Below are positions 31,895 through 40,686 of a stretch of 64,000 nucleotides of DNA, one piece after another. The translations under genes were made by a program, and so were the position numbers. This DNA is from CAYNYF01 sp964401385. Lineage in GTDB: Bacteria > Planctomycetota > Phycisphaerae > SM23-33. The stretch covers positions 1-64,000 of the forward strand of contig CAYNYF010000002.1 in the NCBI GenBank assembly GCA_964401385.1. The letters are read 5' to 3'. Under the pieces are notes generated by a model, which saw only the letters and a list, made by a program, of their open reading frames with translations, had not been told where the DNA came from and searched no databases. Numbering within the stretch: position 1 is the stretch's first letter; each line of letters opens with the position of its first letter.

Positions 31895-33475
31895 ATGGGC
31901 CTTCAAATCGGATGCTCCGCCGCCGTGATCGTGATGTCGCTCGCGCTGACCGGCAACGCTCTGGCCGCGGGCGTCGAGAGCATCGTCATCGACACCGACC
32001 GTAGCGTCAACTGCGCCTCGCTGGAGACGATTGTCGCCGACGTCACCCGCGGCTGCAAGGGAGACCAGGAGCGGGCCGTCGCCATTTACGACTTCATGGT
32101 CCGCATGATGTGGATGCACTACGACTACGACCTGCCGAAGGAGATGGAGAAAGGCCGGATGCGATCGGTGACGGACCCGCTGAAGGCCCTGAACGTCTAC
32201 GGCATCGGCGGCTGCGGGATGCAGTCGGTGGTCTTCTCCACGCTGCTGAAGGCCGCGGGCCTGGAGCCTCGCCAGGTTGCCCCCGGCTTCGCCCACATCT
32301 CCAACGAGGTTCGCTGGGGCGGCAAGTGGCACTGGATGGACGTGTGGCTGCCGCTGTACCTGCTCGACGAGAAGGGCGAGATCTACTCCTACGACGAGCT
32401 CATGGCCAACCGCGCCCTGATTACCAAGGCTGTCAAGGAGGGGCGGCACTCGCCCAACTTCATGTATAACCCCGGCTCGGACACCCGCACCATGCTCGGC
32501 GCAAAGCCGCACCGCGCGCTGGGCTCGGGAGCGCGTGAGGTCAACTACGTGGAGAACCTCCGCCTGCGCCCGGGCGAGCGCGTCACCTGGCTGTGGGACA
32601 ACGTCGGCAAGTGGTACTTCCCCGGGGAGAAGTTCGCGTTCCCGGCCTTCAAGTTCCCGGCCGATAGGAACGCCAAGCGGGCCTTCCCCTACTGGGAGCC
32701 CTACCGCAAGGACCTGGTCGGCGGGTCTCACCCCTGGTCCAAGGTCTATTACCGCTACTACGGCAACGCGATCTTCGAGCATCGGGTGCCGCTGACGAAG
32801 GACGGGCTGGCTGGCTGGGGGGCGAAGCTGACGAACGTCGCCGAGGTGGCGGCCGGGGCCGACGACCCGAAGACAAATGGCCCGGTCGTCGGCGTCGGTT
32901 GCCGGGATGCGACGGCTCCGGCGGTCATCGAGATCCCCTTCGACCTGCCTTACGTCATCGCCGACTCCCAGATCGAGTGCGACGCCGAGCCCGCCGCCGG
33001 CGGGAATGTCACCTTCGCCTACTCCCTCGACGGCGGCAAGACCTGGAAGCTCGCCGCCTCCGGTGGCGAGCCGGGCAAGCCCGCCCGCAAGTTCAGCATC
33101 GGCAGGCCCAACGCCAGGAAATATCCCGCCGGCACCACCAGCGGACAATACGCCTACCGCCTGCGGATCACGCTGGCGCCCGGCAAGGGCATCGGCGCGA
33201 TCAAGCGGCTGACCGTTACCAACACCACCATGCTGAACTTCTACTCCCGCCCGCAGCTCGAGGTCGGAAAGAACGTGGTCACCGTGGCCGCCGCCGCCGG
33301 TTCACCGCTGGACAAGACGCCCCTGGAGATCACCTGGCGCTGGCTGGAGGATTGGAAGGACGAGAAGAGCTTTACCCACAAGGTCGCGCGCAGCGGCCAG
33401 AGCTGCGTCATCCAGGTCGGCGGGACCAAGCGGCCGAAGATGAAGTCCATCACCATCCACTGCCCGCTGCGATGA
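31895..33475 (+). CDS. exported transglutaminase-like protein, paralogue 1 of 3
   Basis: 526 residues with a signal peptide (CSAAVIVMSLALTGNALA). A transglutaminase-like core spans residues ~50-160. The proposed catalytic triad is Cys107 (GGCGMQSV), His134 (PGFAHISNE) and Asp149 (KWHWMDVW), aligned in all three paralogues. A long beta-rich C-terminus ends with blocks shared by all three (NTTMLNFYSRP, WLEDWKDEKSFTHKV, KRPKMKSITI). Members of this superfamily are proteases, amidases or crosslinking enzymes. ATG 31895 has GGGAGAGG upstream. It is followed after 13 bases by paralogue 2. No specific substrate can be inferred. Confidence 0.78.
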   Translation: MGLQIGCSAAVIVMSLALTGNALAAGVESIVIDTDRSVNCASLETIVADVTRGCKGDQERAVAIYDFMVRMMWMHYDYDLPKEMEKGRMRSVTDPLKALNVYGIGGCGMQSVVFSTLLKAAGLEPRQVAPGFAHISNEVRWGGKWHWMDVWLPLYLLDEKGEIYSYDELMANRALITKAVKEGRHSPNFMYNPGSDTRTMLGAKPHRALGSGAREVNYVENLRLRPGERVTWLWDNVGKWYFPGEKFAFPAFKFPADRNAKRAFPYWEPYRKDLVGGSHPWSKVYYRYYGNAIFEHRVPLTKDGLAGWGAKLTNVAEVAAGADDPKTNGPVVGVGCRDATAPAVIEIPFDLPYVIADSQIECDAEPAAGGNVTFAYSLDGGKTWKLAASGGEPGKPARKFSIGRPNARKYPAGTTSGQYAYRLRITLAPGKGIGAIKRLTVTNTTMLNFYSRPQLEVGKNVVTVAAAAGSPLDKTPLEITWRWLEDWKDEKSFTHKVARSGQSCVIQVGGTKRPKMKSITIHCPLR

Positions 33476-33488
33476 GGAGTCCGCCGCC

Positions 33489-35042
33489 ATGGGGAAAGAG
33501 CTGAGCCGAATCGTCGTCCGAACCGACCACAGTGTGGACTGCTCCAGCCCGGCCAGCATCGTCGCCGACGTCTGCCGAGGCTGCCGCAGCGACCGCGACA
33601 AGGCCGTGGCCATTTACAATTTCCTGGTCCGCACCGTGTACATGCCCAACCACTCCCATCGCCCGGTCGAGCCGGCGGACGAGGCCACCCGGCGAAAGGT
33701 GGGCCTGGACCTGTGGTTCGTTAACGACCCGATCAAGTACGTGACGGTTTATGGCTGCTGCGGCTGCGGGCCGCAGGCGCACCTGTTTGCGACCCTCCTG
33801 GGCCAGGCGGGGCTGTCGTGCAGGCTGCTCGCCCCGGGCTTCGGGCACGTCAGTACGGAGGTTCGGTGGGGCGGCAAGTGGCACTGGCTGGACGTCTGGC
33901 TGCCGGCCTACGTCACCGACGGCACGGGTGAGATCTGCTGCTACGACGAGCTGATGGCCGACCGCTCGCTGGTCGCCGACGCCCTGGCCGAGGGCCGCGC
34001 TTCGGGGAACTTCATCTGCAACCGCCGCGATCACCTGCCGGCCGTCATCCATGCCGGGAGGCACAAGCCCGGCGGGCGGGCCGGATACCGCCAGACGACC
34101 GTCGAGGACCTCCGCCTGCGCCCGGGCGAGTCGTGCACTTGGCTGTGGGGCAACGTCGGCAAGTGGTACTGGCCGGCGGCGTACTACCCCGGCGAGCTTC
34201 CCTGCGGCCCGGCGTTCAAGTACACCGGCGACCGGCACTGCGCCGACGCCTTCGAGCACTGGCGCCCGTACCGCAAGCTCATCCGGCACGGGCCGCACGC
34301 GCCGGACAACGTGTACTACCGGTATTACGGCAACGCCATCTTCGAGTGCTGCCCGCCTCTGACGCGGCGCGGGCTGAAGGGCGTGGGCGCGAAGCTGGAG
34401 CACGTCGCCTTTGCCGGCGGCGGCGTCCGTTGCGGGAGGGCGCCGAAGGGCGGCGGCGCGGCCGTCGGCAGCATCGAGATCGATTTCGCCCTGCCGTACG
34501 TCATCGCTGACACCGAGATCGCCGGCACCGCCGACGTACCCTGCGGGGCCATCAGCTTCTGCTATTCCCTCGATGGCGGCCGAAACTGGCTGCTGGGAGG
34601 GGAGGTGAGAAAGAGCGGCAGCTTCGGACCCATCCACATCGGCCGGCCCAACACCTACGAGTATCCTGCGGGCAGCACGACGGGGCGGTATGGCTTCCGG
34701 CTGCGCGTGGTGCTCCGCGGCGGGGAGGCCGGCAAGGCCGCCACCCTGAAGTCCATGATCTTCACCAACACGACCATGCTGAACTTCTACTCCCGGCCGT
34801 GGCTGGAGGTGGGAGCGAACACAGTCACCGTCACCGCCCTAGGGGGCAAGGCCGTGAGGGCGGCGCCGCTGGAGGTCACCTGGCGGTGGCTGGAGGACTG
34901 GAAAGACGAGAAGAGCTTCACCCACAAGGTCGCCAGGAGCGGCGCGAAGGCCGTCATTAAGGTCGGCGGCAGGAAGCGCCCGAAGATGAAATCCATAACC
35001 ATCGCCCGCCCGGCCGCGGGGCCCGGGCGGAATGACGAATGA
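33489..35042 (+). CDS. transglutaminase-like protein, paralogue 2 of 3 (no signal peptide)
   Basis: 517 residues, homologous to its neighbours along the whole length, but starting MGKELSRIVVRTDHSVDC, where the others have a signal peptide. The triad aligned is Cys93 (CGCGPQ), His120 (GFGHVSTE) and Asp135 (WHWLDVW). It is extra cysteine-rich near the active site (YGCCGCG). AGGAG precedes the ATG. The missing signal peptide means either a cytoplasmic version, export with a partner, or loss of secretion. The last codons lie inside an imperfect inverted repeat (35036-35135). A C-terminal lectin- or Ig-like module is likely by its beta-rich pattern. Confidence 0.77.
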   Translation: MGKELSRIVVRTDHSVDCSSPASIVADVCRGCRSDRDKAVAIYNFLVRTVYMPNHSHRPVEPADEATRRKVGLDLWFVNDPIKYVTVYGCCGCGPQAHLFATLLGQAGLSCRLLAPGFGHVSTEVRWGGKWHWLDVWLPAYVTDGTGEICCYDELMADRSLVADALAEGRASGNFICNRRDHLPAVIHAGRHKPGGRAGYRQTTVEDLRLRPGESCTWLWGNVGKWYWPAAYYPGELPCGPAFKYTGDRHCADAFEHWRPYRKLIRHGPHAPDNVYYRYYGNAIFECCPPLTRRGLKGVGAKLEHVAFAGGGVRCGRAPKGGGAAVGSIEIDFALPYVIADTEIAGTADVPCGAISFCYSLDGGRNWLLGGEVRKSGSFGPIHIGRPNTYEYPAGSTTGRYGFRLRVVLRGGEAGKAATLKSMIFTNTTMLNFYSRPWLEVGANTVTVTALGGKAVRAAPLEVTWRWLEDWKDEKSFTHKVARSGAKAVIKVGGRKRPKMKSITIARPAAGPGRNDE

Positions 35043-35135
35043 CCAAGCCCGAATGACGGGCCACGAAGCCCCCGCCTCTTCGACGTTCGGCCTTCGGGGC
35101 TGTCTGGTCGTTGGGGTTTGGCTATGGGTCATTCG
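35036..35135. repeat. imperfect inverted repeat with CGAATGACC ends
   Basis: CGAATGACC (35036-35044) faces GGTCATTCG (35127-35135). The inner parts of both arms are also related (AAGCCC, ACGAAGCCCC against GGGGCT, GGGTTTGG). It spans the stop codon of paralogue 2 and the gap before paralogue 3. Confidence 0.6.
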
Positions 35136-35166
35136 CCAGTGGCTGCCCCGATGAAAGGAGTTGGTT

Positions 35167-36765
35167 ATGCACGAGTGCGCATTGATTCTTCTGGTTCTCA
35201 CCATGTCGACGGCTGTCGGCGCCGCCGGCGTCGAGAGCATCGTCGTCGACACCGACCGCAGCGTCAACTGCACCTCGCTGGAAACGATCGTCGCCGACGT
35301 CACCCGCGGCTGCAAGACGCAGCAGGACAAGGCGATCGCCATCTACAACTTCATGGTGCGGGCCGTGTGGATGGACTGGCACTCCCACCGCCCGCTGGAG
35401 ATGAAGAACATCCAGTACCAGGGCAAGCGCCAGGACAAGCTGGTGTTCGCCAACGACCCGATTAAGTACATCGTGGTGTACGGCTTCTGCGGCTGCGGGC
35501 CGCAGGCGGGCGTCTACGGGGCGCTGTGCGAGGCCGCCGGGCTGAAATTCCGGCAGCTTGACCCCGGCTTCGGGCACGTCAGCGGCGAGGTCTTCTGCGA
35601 GGGAAAGTGGCGCTGGCTGGACGTGTGGCTGCCGGCCTACGTGACCGACGGGAAAGGCGAGATCTACTCCTATGACGAGATCATGCAGGATCGGACGCGC
35701 TTCACCAAGGCCAGGGACGAAGGCCGCTGCCCGGTCAACTTCATGGTCAACTACAGCGCGGACGTCAACGCCGTAAAGAACGCGAAGAACCACAAGGCCG
35801 GCGGCCGGCCGTACTCGCAGAAGCACGTCGAGAACCTCGCCCTCCGTCCGGGCGAGTCGGTCACCTGGCTGTGGGGCAACGTGGGCAAGTGGTACTCGCC
35901 GGCGGGCCCGTACCTGGGAAGGCACCTCGACCGCCAGTTTCCCTCCGGCCCGGCCACCAAGTTCGCCAACGAGCGCGTCCTCAAGGACGCCTTCGGCTAC
36001 TGGGAGCCGTACGCCAAGACGATTCCGGACGGCCCGCGTTCGAGGTGGAACAAGACCTACTACCGCTACTACGGCAACGGGATCTTCACCCACCAGCCGG
36101 CGCTGACGAAGCAGGGCGTCGACGACTTCGACATGAAGCTGGACAACGTCCGCCCCCTGCCCGACGGCGGACTGGCGCTGACCGGGGGCGCCGGAGGGCG
36201 CGCCGAGCTGAGCTTCAAGCTGCCCTACGTCATCGCCGACACTGAGATCGAGGGCAGCGCGGAAGTGGGCAACGGGGGCGGGCTGAGCTTCTGCTTCTCC
36301 ACCGACGGCGGGAAGACGTGGCTGCTCGGCGGGGAGGTCAAGACCAGCGGCGAGTTCGGCCCCATCCGGATCGGCAAGCCCAACACCTACGAGTTCCCCG
36401 CCGGCTCGACCAGCGGGCAGTACGGCTTTGCCCTGCGGATTGTTTTCCGCTGCGACGCCGACAGAAAGCCGGCGGTGCTCAAGAAGCTGAAGGTCACCAA
36501 CACCACCATGCTGAACTTCTATTCGCGCCCTTGGCTGGAACCGGGCAGGAACAAGGTGACCGTCACCTGCAAGAGCGCCCGCGCCCTGGCCGCCACGCCG
36601 CTGGAGGTCACTTGGCGGTGGGTGGAAGGCTGGGACACAAAAGACCCAAAGGCAAAGTCCTTCCAGCACAAGGTCACCAGGAACGGAGCGGAGTCCACCG
36701 TCCAGGTTGGCGGGACCAAGCGGCCGAAGATGAAGTCCGTGACCATCTCCTGCCCGGCCCGATAG
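35167..36765 (+). CDS. exported transglutaminase-like protein, paralogue 3 of 3
   Basis: 532 residues. ATG 35167 has AAAGGAG seven bases upstream; an in-frame TTG at 35161 is too close to it. A short signal peptide (MHECALILLVLTMSTAVGA) is followed directly by the block GVESIVVDTDRSVNC shared with paralogue 1. The triad is Cys110 (GFCGCGPQ), His137 (GFGHVSGE) and Asp152 (WRWLDVW). The C-terminal blocks match the other two proteins, including SFQHKV and RPKMKSVTI. The three genes differ by many substitutions but keep frame and length, which indicates a stable tandem amplification. Function unknown. Confidence 0.78.
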   Translation: MHECALILLVLTMSTAVGAAGVESIVVDTDRSVNCTSLETIVADVTRGCKTQQDKAIAIYNFMVRAVWMDWHSHRPLEMKNIQYQGKRQDKLVFANDPIKYIVVYGFCGCGPQAGVYGALCEAAGLKFRQLDPGFGHVSGEVFCEGKWRWLDVWLPAYVTDGKGEIYSYDEIMQDRTRFTKARDEGRCPVNFMVNYSADVNAVKNAKNHKAGGRPYSQKHVENLALRPGESVTWLWGNVGKWYSPAGPYLGRHLDRQFPSGPATKFANERVLKDAFGYWEPYAKTIPDGPRSRWNKTYYRYYGNGIFTHQPALTKQGVDDFDMKLDNVRPLPDGGLALTGGAGGRAELSFKLPYVIADTEIEGSAEVGNGGGLSFCFSTDGGKTWLLGGEVKTSGEFGPIRIGKPNTYEFPAGSTSGQYGFALRIVFRCDADRKPAVLKKLKVTNTTMLNFYSRPWLEPGRNKVTVTCKSARALAATPLEVTWRWVEGWDTKDPKAKSFQHKVTRNGAESTVQVGGTKRPKMKSVTISCPAR

Positions 36766-36804
36766 CCCGCCGCTGACCGCCTTGCCGACCGGCCCCGGCG
36801 GCGC

Positions 36805-36832
36805 GCGACACGCCCGGCCGAATTGGTACAAT
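36805..36832 (+). promoter_or_regulatory. putative promoter for mnmG
   Basis: GCGACA (36805-36810), 16 bases, TACAAT (36827-36832). The start would be near 36839, leaving a leader of about 60 bases that contains the 29-bp palindromic repeat. Confidence 0.4.
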
Positions 36833-36872
36833 GGGCGTTCGCCGAGGCTCCGGCGACGGCTTGTCTCGGCCG

Positions 36873-36901
36873 GCCTGCCCGACAGATGGTAGGCGGGCGG
36901 C
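36873..36901. repeat. 29-bp dispersed palindromic repeat, copy at the mnmG translation start
   Basis: Begins GCCTGCCCGACAG and ends GGTAGGCGGGCGGC, 27 of 29 positions as in the copy at 16886-16914. It ends directly at the mnmG ATG (36902), so a hairpin here would cover the ribosome binding region. Confidence 0.6.
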
Positions 36902-38800
36902 ATGGTGATGAACCAGCTTGACTTTGACATCGTGGTCATCGGCGGCGGCCACGCCGGGGCGGAGGCCGCCTGGGCGGCGGCGCGTCTGGGCGTGCGGACG
37001 GTGCTGGCGACCATGCGTCGCTCGACCATTGCCCAGATGTCGTGCAACCCGGCCATCGGCGGCGTGGGCAAGGGCCAGATCGTCCGCGAGATCGACGCCC
37101 TCGGCGGACTGATGGGCATCGCCGCCGACGCCACGGCCATGCAGTTCCGCATGCTCAACCGCTCCAGGGGCCCGGCCGTGTGGGGGCCGCGCTGCCAATC
37201 CGACCGGCATGCCTACGCAGCGTTCGTGCAGAAGCTTTTGGCGGGCCTGGAGAACCTGACGATCCTCGAAGGCGAAGTTACGGATATCGTCACGGAGGAC
37301 GGCTGCGTCGTCGGGGTAAGAGTGAGCGCCGCCCGGGAGGGAGAGGCCGTCGGGTCCAGCTCCGGGCAAATGGAGCTTTCCTGTCGGGCCGTGATCCTCA
37401 CGGCCGGAACGTTCCTGGGAGGCCGGATGCACTGCGGGGACCGGATCTGGCCCGGCGGGCGCTACGGCGAGCCGGCGGCCGAGACGCTCGGCCGATCGCT
37501 GCAAGCCCTGGGCATCCGATTGGGCCGGCTGAAGACCGGAACCTGCCCCCGCGTCGCCAGCGAGAGCATCGACCACGAGAAATGCACCCGCCAGGACGGA
37601 GATGATTCGCCCGTTCCGTTCTCATTCATGAACGATCGGGTGGACCTGTGGCAGATTCCGTGCTGGCTGACCGCCACCAATGCCACGATCCATCAAGCCA
37701 TCCGGGACAACCTCCCGCGGCTGCCGCTGTTTTCCGGGCAGATCCAATCCACCGGGCCGCGTTATTGCCCGTCGCTGGAGCTGAAGGTGTATCGTTTCGC
37801 CGAAAAGGACAGCCACCAGGTATTCCTGGAGCCCGAGGGGCGGCAGACCAACTGGGTGTACCTGAACGGCGTTGCCACCTCCGTGCCGGTCGACTTACAG
37901 GAGTTCATCGTGCACAACCTGCCCGGTTTGGAGCGGGCCGAGGTGCTTCGCTGGGGCTATGCCATCGAGTACGACTTCGCCGACCCGACGCAGTTGAGGC
38001 CGACGCTGGAGGCCAAGCAGGTAGGGCGGCTGTTCCTTGCCGGCCAGGTCAACGGCACCACCGGCTACGAGGAAGCTGCCGGACAGGGCCTGATCGCCGC
38101 GGTCAACGCCGTGGCCGGGCTGCGCGGCTTGGCGCCGCTGATTTTGCGGCGCGACCAGGCGTATATCGGCGTCATGATCGACGATCTGGTCACCAAGGGC
38201 GTGGTCGAGCCGTACCGCATGTTCACCAGCCGAGCCGAGCACCGCCTGCTGCTGCGCAGCGACAACGCCGACCGGCGGCTCACGCCCGTCGGCCGGCAGA
38301 TCGGGCTGGTGGATGAAGGCCGGTGGGGAAAATTCTCCGCCAAAAGGCAGGCGGCGGGTGAGGCCGAGGAATTGTTCCACGCCGTCCGCATCGACCGGAA
38401 AACTCTCGCCCAAGAGTTGGCCATGCCGGGCGTGGGCGTCGAGCAGCTCCTGGTCGGCGGCCCAGACGGACGGGAGCCGCGGGCCTCGCGCCGGCTGCGG
38501 ACGTTGCTTTCCCTCTGGCGCGAGCATCGCGACGCCCTCCAGACGGTTGCCATCGATTGCCGCTACGCCGGCTACGTCGCCAGGCAGCGCGCCGCGGCCG
38601 GCAAGCTGGTGGAGCTGGAGGAGAGGGTGATCCCCGAGCGGCTGGACTACTCGGCCGTGCCGCACCTGCGGGCAGAGGCCAGGCAGCGTCTGAAGTCCAT
38701 CCGCCCCAAGACGCTCGGCCAGGCCCTGCGCGTCAGCGGCATCACGCCCGCCGACATCACCGTGCTGATGATTCACTTGGCCGGGAGAGCCAGAGCCTAA
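36902..38800 (+). CDS. mnmG: tRNA uridine-5-carboxymethylaminomethyl modification enzyme
   Basis: 632 residues, FAD protein that with MnmE adds the cmnm5 group to U34 of certain tRNAs. The FAD-binding VVIGGGHAGAEAAWAAARLG begins near residue 11. NPAIGGVGKGQIVREIDALGG, the catalytic cysteine segment RLKTGTCPRV, PRYCPSLELKVYRF and AGQVNGTTGYEEAAGQG are all family signatures. The C-terminal helical domain contains the site for MnmE binding. Either ATG 36902 or ATG 36908 could start it. mnmE and the commonly linked rsmG/parA genes are absent from the window. Confidence 0.95.
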   Translation: MVMNQLDFDIVVIGGGHAGAEAAWAAARLGVRTVLATMRRSTIAQMSCNPAIGGVGKGQIVREIDALGGLMGIAADATAMQFRMLNRSRGPAVWGPRCQSDRHAYAAFVQKLLAGLENLTILEGEVTDIVTEDGCVVGVRVSAAREGEAVGSSSGQMELSCRAVILTAGTFLGGRMHCGDRIWPGGRYGEPAAETLGRSLQALGIRLGRLKTGTCPRVASESIDHEKCTRQDGDDSPVPFSFMNDRVDLWQIPCWLTATNATIHQAIRDNLPRLPLFSGQIQSTGPRYCPSLELKVYRFAEKDSHQVFLEPEGRQTNWVYLNGVATSVPVDLQEFIVHNLPGLERAEVLRWGYAIEYDFADPTQLRPTLEAKQVGRLFLAGQVNGTTGYEEAAGQGLIAAVNAVAGLRGLAPLILRRDQAYIGVMIDDLVTKGVVEPYRMFTSRAEHRLLLRSDNADRRLTPVGRQIGLVDEGRWGKFSAKRQAAGEAEELFHAVRIDRKTLAQELAMPGVGVEQLLVGGPDGREPRASRRLRTLLSLWREHRDALQTVAIDCRYAGYVARQRAAAGKLVELEERVIPERLDYSAVPHLRAEARQRLKSIRPKTLGQALRVSGITPADITVLMIHLAGRARA

Positions 38801-39170
38801 CCGGCGCAGTACGACCCTGTGAACATGGGAAATCTGAGGAATCTGCGCGCCCTTTCCCGGCCGACTGAGAGGCAAAGAATTCCGGCGAAGACCCGCCCGG
38901 AATCGAGAAAACGCGCGCACGCCCTGTTACTACGGACACTTACCGGACATTGCGATTTCCAGCAATCATTGAACGGATCGGGCATTCCTGACCGATATTC
39001 CAACAGCAAGGACGGGATCGAGGGAGCCTGAAGGATCGGGCTCCGGCAGTTGGTACAGGCAGGCCGGCGCGTGGCCCATGCACTCCAACACGCACCCAGC
39101 GCCAAGGATGGCAGGCGGGTGAATTTTTGCGCCTGCATGTGGCCGCGTCTCCGGTTGATTGGACTGGAAA
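38801..39170. other. 370-base gene-free region
   Basis: No supported gene on either strand; frames present are short and lack ribosome binding sites. A GACCGATAT stretch at 38989-38997 resembles the -10 of sigma-28 promoters, but no matching -35 is seen. Confidence 0.4.
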
Positions 39171-39440
39171 ATGGACCAAGGCAATCGCAAGTCGACTTCG
39201 GCCAAGAACGGACGTCGCCCGGCGAAGGCCGGGGCGGCAGGGCGTGGCCCGCGCCGGGCTAAGCGGGCCAAGAAGGCGGGCGAGCCGGCTGAATGGATCC
39301 GCAAGGCGCGAAAGCTGCCTCCCGTCCGGAAGGACCTGGTCCGCCGCGTAAAGGCCGAAATCGCCGCCGGCAAGTACGAGACCCCCGAAAAGCTCGAGAT
39401 AGCGATACAGCAGCTTCTGGACGGTCTAATGCAGGAATGA
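39171..39440 (+). CDS. small FlgM-like (anti-sigma-28 type) protein
   Basis: 89 residues. The first half is very basic (SAKNGRRPAKAGAAGRGPRR). The C-terminal third, VRRVKAEIAAGKYETPEKLE followed by IAIQQLL, matches the helix pattern of FlgM that binds the flagellar sigma factor (V..I...I..G.Y....e.a..lL). FlgM holds sigma-28 inactive until the hook is complete. The N-terminal half of typical FlgM is not recognisable, and no flagellar gene is nearby, so a related regulator for another sigma factor is equally likely. ATG 39171 is chosen; ribosome binding site weak. Confidence 0.55.
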   Translation: MDQGNRKSTSAKNGRRPAKAGAAGRGPRRAKRAKKAGEPAEWIRKARKLPPVRKDLVRRVKAEIAAGKYETPEKLEIAIQQLLDGLMQE

Positions 39441-39561
39441 CCCCGGCCGAGCAAGGCCGCCAGCGCAAATCGAAGACAAGCCCCAAGACGATCTTGCCGA
39501 TAGTATGGATACCTCCGTCGGGCGCGCCAAGCCCGGCTGGCGCTCGCCAGGGCCTTTGCTC

Positions 39562-39774
39562 ATGAGCGCGAAACGAAAGGACAGACCCCTCCCAGAGGCC
39601 AAGTCGATGAGCCGCCAAGAGCTCGTCGAGGGCATCCTCAGGATGAAGTGCGACTTCCCGCTCGACTTCACCGCCGAGTACCTCAGCGGCCTGCCGATGG
39701 AAAAGCTGCGTCACCTGTACCTGGCCCTGCGCCCACTGACGAACCAACAACAAGGACCGCCCGCCGGCGCGTGA
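39562..39774 (+). CDS. small conserved-looking protein, unknown function
   Basis: 70 residues. The central part MSRQELVEGILRMKCDFP followed by LDFTAEYLSGLPMEKLRHLYLALR reads as two or three amphipathic helices. I recall similar short proteins ending in LRHxYLAL from planctomycetes, but cannot verify this. ATG 39562 is used; the frame is open to 39505. It follows the FlgM-like gene by about 120 bases on the same strand. No function can be proposed. Confidence 0.5.
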   Translation: MSAKRKDRPLPEAKSMSRQELVEGILRMKCDFPLDFTAEYLSGLPMEKLRHLYLALRPLTNQQQGPPAGA

Positions 39775-39843
39775 CGGCCGGTGGGGACGATGCGGGCGCC
39801 GGATCGCCAACGGGGGGATTCGCCCGTGAACCAAACGGCCTTT

Positions 39844-40686
39844 TCAGGTCCGCTTTCCCAGTACCGCGATGCCGTAGCGGTCGGCCGAGGCCAGCGCGTC
39901 AGGCTTGTCGAGGATGATCGTCCTGCCGGCCTCGAGGACCAGACAGATGCACCCGGCGGCGCGCAGACGTTTCATCGTGTCCGGCCCGACGGTGGGCACG
40001 TCGAAGCGCATGTCCTGATCGGGCCGGGCGACCTTCACCAGTGTCCAACCGCCGCTGCGGCAGAGCCGGCCGGCACGGTCGATCATCTCGTCGGTTCCCT
40101 CCATCGCCTCGACCGCGATGATGTCGCCTTCCTTGACCGCCAGACACTGGCCGATGTCCAGGTCGGCGCTGCGGCGGGCGATGCGAAAGCCGAATTCCAC
40201 GTCCGCCTCCGCCGATCGCGGAACCGCCCGTTTCGTCATCAACCCCTCGCTGGCAAGATGTTCGCGACAGTATTCCACGCTGGACATCAGTCTGATGCCC
40301 TCCCGTGCCAGCTCGTCGGCCACTGCCAGCAAGACGGCGTTATCGCGCCGGTCGTGCCGCAGCCGTCGGTACCACAACCTGGCCGTGCGGAGATCCGGCA
40401 GGTACCGCAGGAGCCGAAGCGGCGAATACATGTCCGCTTTCCGCACCCCGCCGGCGAGAATGGCCTCGCGCACCCGGTGCCGGCGCAGCAGCCCGATCCA
40501 CCTGCTGATGCGGGCCACGCCCGCCCAGGCGAACTCATCGGCCAGCTCGCGCAGGGTCGAGTCAGCCTGGCCGCGAAGGCCCACCACGATCAGGGGCCGC
40601 GCCGTCCGCCGGACGCCCCGGGCAATCAGCACGGGCAGCCGTCCGCGGCCGGCGATCAGCCCAAGTGGTTCGGCGGTCTGACTCAC
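39844..40686 (-). CDS. lpxI: UDP-2,3-diacylglucosamine pyrophosphatase, LpxI type
   Basis: 280 residues (former DUF1009). It hydrolyses UDP-2,3-diacylglucosamine to the 1-phosphate, replacing LpxH in many non-enteric bacteria. Family features are GLIAGRGRLPVLIARGV at the start, REAILAGGVRKADM, DNAVLLAVADELAREGIRLM, AVKEGDIIAVEAMEGTDEMI and the closing MRFDVPTVGPDTMKRLRAAG. Its GTG start overlaps the lpxD stop (GTGA), so the two lipid A genes are coupled. It supplies the acceptor used by LpxB encoded at 22.7 kb. Confidence 0.92.
   Translation of the reverse strand: MSQTAEPLGLIAGRGRLPVLIARGVRRTARPLIVVGLRGQADSTLRELADEFAWAGVARISRWIGLLRRHRVREAILAGGVRKADMYSPLRLLRYLPDLRTARLWYRRLRHDRRDNAVLLAVADELAREGIRLMSSVEYCREHLASEGLMTKRAVPRSAEADVEFGFRIARRSADLDIGQCLAVKEGDIIAVEAMEGTDEMIDRAGRLCRSGGWTLVKVARPDQDMRFDVPTVGPDTMKRLRAAGCICLVLEAGRTIILDKPDALASADRYGIAVLGKRT

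Noticed and set aside
38968..39003. Sigma-28-like GACCGATAT before the FlgM-like gene
   Set aside because: No TAAA-type -35 element at the required spacing; the -10 resemblance alone is weak.
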